Of a stretch of DNA of 64,000 bases, positions 58,801 through 64,000 are shown in pieces. The position numbers and the translations under genes are program-made. The notes under the pieces were generated by a model. That model worked only from the letters and a program-made list of their open reading frames with translations. It ran no database searches and had not been told where the DNA came from. Source of the DNA: Alligator mississippiensis (lineage: Eukaryota; Chordata; Crocodylia; Alligatoridae); assembly GCF_030867095.1 (NCBI RefSeq), contig NC_081824.1:351514203-351578202 (forward strand), read 5' to 3'. Position 1 is the stretch's first letter, and every line of letters begins with the position of its first letter.

Positions 58801-61800
58801 TTAAAATTTGAATTAATGTCCAAATAAAAAGTTTGAGAAGTACTCAAAAACAGTAATGTCTACAGTGCAGCATATCAAAAGTACTCTGGTCAGTATTCCG
58901 TAGGAAAGTTTAAGAACTGTAATTCTCCTTTTTGTACTTTGAACTGCAGACCCACAGGATGAAAATAAAATTGGCATTGATGGGATTCAACAGTTCTGTG
59001 ATGATTTAAGCCTGGACCCTGCCAGTATCAGCGTTTTGGTTGTAGCCTGGAAGTTCAGGGCAGCTACTCAATGTGAATTCAGCAAAAAGGAATTTGTAGA
59101 TGGCATGACAGAATTGGGGTGAGTGTGTCAGTTTTCTTTATGGTTCAACTTTCTTAGGAGCTGAGCCAAATCTATTGAAAGTTTTTAAAACTCTCCATGG
59201 ACTTGTTCCATGTTACCCTGAAGATGCACGCAGCTGACCTACTATACTGTCTGGATTCCACTCTTTCCCATCTTAATACCACCACCCTATCAACTTTCTG
59301 TGATTCATTTACACAAATGCCTGAACTGGGCTGCAGCAGGAATTGCATCATGATTATGCTTGGCATCTTTCATTTAAAAAAAAAAAAAAAAAAAATCAAG
59401 ACTTTTATTCAGTGTAAATCACCTGTTTAGATGATTTCTTACTCCTTTTTGTTTTTCTTCCTCTCTCTCACCTTGGCCTGTTTCTCTCTTTTATACCCCT
59501 TTTTGTAAGATATCTAAAACACTTGTGGACCTTTGCAGCTTTTCCTTCTCGTATTGGCTCCTAGTATATAAATATGTAAGTTACATTTGTCCAAAGAGTG
59601 TCCCTCTTTTTATTCATAAGAGAAAATAAATGAGTAAGTGAACTTGCTGAATTCTTGTTTGATAGCAAATTAGCTGCAACTTGAACTTTTGGTGCTCATT
59701 TCTAGGGCTGAAAACAATGAGCAGAAAACCTAGGCTGACCCTAAAGCCCATCTAGTTTTAGAGACTGGATAAATTCCATACATTTCAGTGTCATTGACTA
59801 TTTTTGTCAAGTCACTTTACACAGAGAATTTCAGTCTCCAGTGTGACAAACCACAGTCTTATCTGCTCCCCCAAAGTGACTAAACTACCATATTTATTGA
59901 AATCCAAGACAAGATTTTTTTTTTTTTCCTCCCATTTAACATGATGGCCTGGGAGAGCTCCTCATTTTTCATTTGAGTACAAGTAGGGAGGCAGGCAACT
60001 GCTGCATTAGGTCCCATCCTGGATTTGGAGCCTTTCTGCCCTGCTCCACCCTTCTTTGTGCCGCCCCCCCCATGCACTTGCTCTGGTCCAGCCTGGGTCA
60101 CGTGGCTACTCTGGTCCCTGCCTGGCTACACAGCAGCAGTGGTAACAGCTCCCAACTACGATGGTGCCAAGGCTGGAACTGCCACTGCCATGACCAGCGC
60201 TGTGGGGCTGGTTTGGAGCCAGATTCACTTTGTGGGCAGGTACCAGAAGGTGCAGGCACTGTTAAGGGGGAAGGGGCAGGCTTCTTGACTCACCTGCTGC
60301 CTGCCCCCCTGTTAACTGCTTGCTCCACTGCAGTGATAAGGTGGACAAAATTAAAACTATCTTCAAATTTATAAATTTTTCAGCATATAGAATCTAATTA
60401 TTGGGGGGGGTCATCATTCATTCTGAATGATCTTGGATTTGGAGAAATATGGTAGTTCTGGCTTGCTTAGCTTTTACTACTAGAAACCACACTCAGGCCA
60501 GGTATTAAAAGTCAGGATGCATATAATTCACTCAGAAAAGGCTTCTTAAAAAGTATTCTGTAAGTTATAGAGAGTCACCAAAATGCATATAGCAGTAATT
60601 TTGTCCCACAATTTACTTATGGTATGTCGTATGTGCTTGTGTACGTCTCTTCCTGGTTTGCAAAGGTTGGAAGTCTGTGATAACACTCAGTATGAGAGCC
60701 TGGCTGTTAAGTACAAATTGTAATGAATCATATTTTTAGCTTTGTAAATAGTTTGTTCAGTCTCTGTGATAGTGGCTGTCATTGTAGCAGGTTCACAAAT
60801 GCAGTTGATGAAACAATTCCTGCTTCATCAAACTGTTATGCTAATGCAAAACCTTTTCTGTGACCTTAGCAAATAACTTTTCAAATATGGAGATGTGACA
60901 GAAGAGCTATTGGTATACATGATACAAAATTCAGAAGTCTATTAAGGTATTTCAGTAGAGTGCATGTTGTTTGACATTGGGACCATTATCTGTTAAGAAT
61001 AGAAACAAAAGCTTTTATGGAGTGTTTGGAATATAGGCAGCAAAAAGAAAGTGGATAAGATATTCCTTCATAATCTAATCTTATTTAAATTTTTGCACAT
61101 ATTGGGTGAGTCAAATTCTGGCCTTAACTGTCATTAAGTCTAATTTTATTCACTAATAGTACCATAAATAATCCTTCTCTCTGCTGATCACTTTATTGTT
61201 CAGAGTACCTTTGAAAAACAGGGAGATATCTGGAGTTGAAGTTAGAGCCCTGGTGGTGGAAATGATGTCCAATTTAACTGTAGTATAATCTTAAAATTCT
61301 TCTCATGGCAATAGACCCAAAGAAAACTTTCTTCATCTGTAGTGTCTGTGAAATCGTGGCTATTGGAACTCAGGCTGATCAACTTTGTAGGTTAAGCCAT
61401 ACTGTCCCTGTTTAGCAAAAGAATCAAACATTTCTTACTGAAAATGATGTTTTATTTATACTTATTTCTTGAAAAAGATGGATCAAGTAGCTGTCCTTGT
61501 TTGATCCACATCAGAAGGAACAAATTATTTTGCTAAAAGAGACTGTAGAGGTAGGTGGAAAATTTTGACCTGTTACTTGAACCTATATTTCCTGTTGCTA
61601 ATAAAATTTAATTTGGCTTTAGATTAGTATACTGCAGAAAGACGTTAGTAATAGGTGGCAACTTCTATCTAATCCAAGTGATTTTGTTTCTTGAGTAGGG
61701 GCCTAACTGTGTGTTGCTACTGATCTCACCAAGTACCGACCTCTTTCTAACCTTTCCTTTTTAGGTAAGGATGTTGACACATTATAATAAAACAACTTTT

Positions 61801-63415
61801 AGTGTCATCTGAAGTCCACTGATTACTTTATCCCCTTTAGTCTGGCTTCTGGCTGTAATGACAATAATTGCTTCATTATCTAGCAACCACCTGGCGTTCA
61901 TGTTTGATTTTTATTTATTTATTAATTAAAGTCTGCCAGCAACATTTGATACCCTTTATTATAAGACTTATTGAGCCACCTCTGGACATTTGGCTTTAGG
62001 ATATTTTTAACATTTCATCATAGTATTGCTGTCTTTCCTGAGGGAATTCAGTCAGTGTTTTGAACAATTCTGTTGTTACTCCCTGCGCTTGAAGCACCTA
62101 CAAGGCTTCTTGGTGGATAGTCGGGTGGTTTGGACTTAATGCCACTAGTTTGCTAGTTTGAAACTTTTCCTTTTAAAACCCAGGTAGTGTCATGCTTGTA
62201 CTGGGCATTAATTGGGATTTTAGATTAATTTAGATTAATTTGGTTTGAGGTCTAATGCTGTTAAGTGGAGAACATCTAAAAGGCACAGTAGGTATCCACA
62301 TTATTTAGGGAGTTGACCTGTTCCTCAGACAAGAGGCTGTCAATATAAAGGTGGCACGCTGATATAATGATAGCTCCTAATCGGGTGGTTTTGGAAGCCA
62401 AAAATGTATTCGTCTTTATCAGTATTAGTAAATTTGTTATTATTAAACCTTTGTCCTTTTGAATGGATTACAGCAATGTGCCCCCTAATAAAGTTATTCT
62501 AGAAGTGTCAGCTAGTAAAAATATTTACATAAGCTGTTTGCCAGCCAAGAAGATTTAGCCACAATAGACATTATAATTTTCAAGTAATTACTATATTGTT
62601 CCATATTAGTTACTAGGTGTAATTCAGAATACTGCCAGTATCCTATAAATTTTGGTATTAGTTTGAGTCATGTGAACCTGAAAAGCCCTTATCTTCCCAG
62701 TGTGATACTGTATCAGTTGAGGAATAAGTATCTTTGAGGCACAGTGAAGAGCTCTTTTTCTAGGTTTTAGTTTGAAGTGTGCCTGACATTTGTGACAGTA
62801 CAGTTCAGTCACTGAAAAGTCATACAATATTTTAGGCATAAGTTTAATATGTAGTAGTCCTAATTCCTGCGATGGATGCTCAGGTAAATTGGAAAAAAAT
62901 CAAATTAATTATATTATAATAGCAACTAAAACCGTACGTTACAGTTAATAGTATTTATAACTAGTTATATTTAATTCTTTCTGCACTCTGGCAATGCTCT
63001 TTAAGCGTGTGAAATCTACATTAGTTGAGATTGTGGATTAATGAAGAACCTGAAAAAGAAAATATTTTATAAATGTTTATTTGATATATGTACTTTAGGT
63101 GCTTGTATATACCATTACCCCTTGTTTCTGTTTAAACATTTTGTGAAGGATATACTTCACAGTTTATAGAATTTAAATGAAAGTGATATGTTGCAGTTGC
63201 ATCTTGTAATATTGTTGTCTTTAAAATAAACCATTTGTTTAACAATTATGCATATTTATAGACAAACCATCTTTTCTGCAACAGGTGTGACACCACAGAA
63301 AAACTAAAAGCTCTATTGCCAAGACTGGAACAAGAGCTAAAGGATCCAATAAAGTTCAAAGATTTTTATCAGTTTACTTTTAACTTTGCTAAAAACCCTG
63401 GACAAAAAGGTTTAG
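52806..63415 (+). CDS. DCUN1D2: DCUN1D2, DCN1-like protein 2 (4 coding exons, 3' end outside window)
   Basis: Exons 52806-52808, 55444-55660, 58950-59118 and 63285-63415 join in phase to 173 codons plus one base; the human protein has about 259. The order is M plus [15 protein letters not shown], a UBA-like domain (~8-45) with [20 protein letters not shown], then the PONY/DCUN1 domain from ~60 with [20 protein letters not shown] and [19 protein letters not shown]1-like proteins bind cullins and UBE2M/UBE2F and promote NEDD8 transfer. HK after the initiator, [12 protein letters not shown] and [12 protein letters not shown] identify paralogue 2 rather than DCUN1D1. The cullin-binding C-terminal part lies right of the window. 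Head to head with TMCO3. Confidence 0.95.
52809..55443. other. DCUN1D2: DCUN1D2 intron 1
   Basis: The first ~470 bases are still CpG island. A repeat copy lies at 53408-53512. No other feature was recognised. Confidence 0.7.
53408..53512 (+). repeat. interspersed repeat, ATCTTTTATTAGACCAA family
   Basis: GATATCTTTTATTAGACCAA, then GCAAGCTTTTGGGTGCACAC and CCCTTCTTCAGGAAGAGAG. Same order as 36155-36258. It lies at the inner edge of the CpG island. Confidence 0.75.
55444..55660 (+). CDS. DCUN1D2: DCUN1D2 coding exon 2
   Basis: 217 bp from [15 protein letters not shown] to LEQLYNRYK plus one base; acceptor CATCCCAAAG, donor GTAAGG. It encodes the UBA-like domain and the linker to the PONY domain. 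Confidence 0.96.
55661..58949. other. DCUN1D2: DCUN1D2 intron 2
   Basis: AT-rich with no exon or recognised transposon over 3.3 kb; notably element-poor compared with the TMCO3 side. Confidence 0.6.
58950..59118 (+). CDS. DCUN1D2: DCUN1D2 coding exon 3
   Basis: 169 bp, starting with the last two bases of an Asp codon after GAACTGCAG, then [20 protein letters not shown] and [20 protein letters not shown] to DGMTELG. Donor GTGAGTG. It covers the EF-hand-like first half of the PONY domain. Confidence 0.96.
59119..63284. other. DCUN1D2: DCUN1D2 intron 3
   Basis: 4.2 kb. Apart from the TA-flanked element at 59888-60452 and an 18-A run near 59380, no feature was recognised. Confidence 0.6.
59888..60452. 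mobile_element. non-autonomous TA-flanked (Tc1/mariner-like) element
   Basis: The left end CCATATTTATTGAAATCCAA and the inverse of the right end, CCATATTTCTCCAAATCCAA, are flanked by TA (59886-59887 and 60453-60454). The interior is GC-rich with no transposase. Confidence 0.78.
63285..63415 (+). CDS. DCUN1D2: DCUN1D2 coding exon 4
   Basis: 131 bp, [20 protein letters not shown] then [20 protein letters not shown] and KGL plus one base. Acceptor TTTTCTGCAACAG, donor GTGAGT. Conserved middle of the PONY domain; FKDFYQFTF is invariant in the family. Confidence 0.96.
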
Positions 63416-63528
63416 GTGAGTATAAAAACTCAAAAGGTAACGGTAAAAAATAATGTGTGTAACTTGAATACTTTCAATAACCTACTATTCACAGTTTGCC
63501 AATAACAGCTCTAGTAGAATTGACTTCT

Positions 63529-64000
63529 AGGGGGTACATCAATAGAGATTTTTGGGGCTGGTATTGATAGCCAATTTTTAAGGAGCCATATCAGCTGATC
63601 CTGATACGATTTCTGATACGAGCCCTGCAGCTTAAGGAGTGATGTTGAGCTGGTAAGTCTGTTGTGGTGGAAGAGGAGGGAGGAAGAGATGGGGCATAAG
63701 GAGGGCAGATCAAGGCCCCTGCGGTGAGGGAGGGAATGGGACTGGGGCAAACACTGTCCAGTTGGGGGGGGGGGGGGTGGCGGCGGCGGCCAGCTCCCCC
63801 TGCTGCACGCTGCTTGTCCATGTGCCCCCGGATCTCTGTGGGGAGGGTGGGGCTAGGGCTGTACCGGGCTGTGCTTGGGGCAGGCAGCAGCACTAAGAGC
63901 TGGGTCTGTAGGGAGGCTATGACAACTTTTGGGGTGGCTGCAGTCCACCCCGAGCGCAGCCTTAGCCCTGCCTACCCATGCAGATCCAGAGGCACGCACC
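63529..64000. mobile_element. foldback hAT element, left part, cut by the window edge
   Basis: Begins near TAGGGGGTACATCAATAGAG, then ATCAGCTGATCCTGATACGA and the inner arm with GAGCTG/GTAAGTCTG (63653). The GC-rich core with a G run (63763-63777) runs to the end. Family of 29046-30025. Confidence 0.78.

Noticed and set aside
59197-59430. 77-codon frame downstream of DCUN1D2 exon 3
   Set aside because: Begins in the intron after a clear donor, has no family motif, and ends in an A-run; probably chance or an unidentified repeat.
1-64000. CRISPR array, operon, rRNA or tRNA gene
   Set aside because: No spaced identical short repeats, no tightly packed genes, and no cloverleaf-like or rRNA-like sequence noticed; exon-intron structure and CR1 content are vertebrate.

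Overview
This is vertebrate nuclear DNA, very probably crocodilian (alligator-type). The window is an AT-rich backbone of introns and spacer loaded with CR1-family LINEs whose 3' ends carry the crocodilian/avian-style tail (for example near 42420-42500), plus many hAT-type DNA elements with 8-bp target duplications. I see no bacterial, plasmid, phage or CRISPR structure.

Two host genes are present, head to head. TMCO3 is on the minus strand and DCUN1D2 on the plus strand; they share a CpG-island promoter at about 52.1-53.3 kb. Nine coding exons of TMCO3 (a CPA2-type cation/proton antiporter homologue with a luminal coiled coil) run from the start codon at 43926 down to an exon ending at 3814. 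They encode 564 residues; the last ~110 residues of the usual ~677 lie left of the window. Four exons of DCUN1D2 (a cullin-neddylation co-factor) run from an ATG-only first coding exon (52806-52808) to 63415. They encode 173 of about 259 residues; the rest lies to the right. All junctions are GT-AG and keep phase. The same pair is head to head on human 13q34.

Layout: 1-3.8 kb, CR1 tail and a foldback hAT element. 3.8-21.8 kb, one 17.8-kb TMCO3 intron packed with nested elements: a degraded non-CR1 LINE on the minus strand broken up by a hAT element, a GC-rich insert and a CR1 that itself holds another CR1; then a long old CR1 interrupted by a mariner/Tigger-type element, a solo LTR fossil and a small hAT element. 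21.8-37.1 kb, seven TMCO3 exons with scattered DNA elements. 39.6-42.9 kb, a young CR1 inserted in an older CR1. 43.5-44.0 kb, TMCO3 start exon. 44-52 kb, TMCO3 intron 1 with hAT elements, CR1 tails and an L3-like LINE. 52.1-53.3 kb, shared promoter. 53.3-64 kb, DCUN1D2 introns and exons, with a TA-flanked DNA element and the left half of another foldback hAT element at the right edge.

Most notable observations: (a) four similar ZNF143/THAP11-like motifs at ~44-bp spacing in the shared promoter; (b) palindromic hAT elements whose two arms carry splice-donor and splice-acceptor-like signals on both strands, so the interior could be removed as an intron in either orientation; (c) two hAT groups with different termini sharing the same GC-rich inner arms; (d) insertion stacks that can be ordered in time, several with exact or near-exact target duplications.
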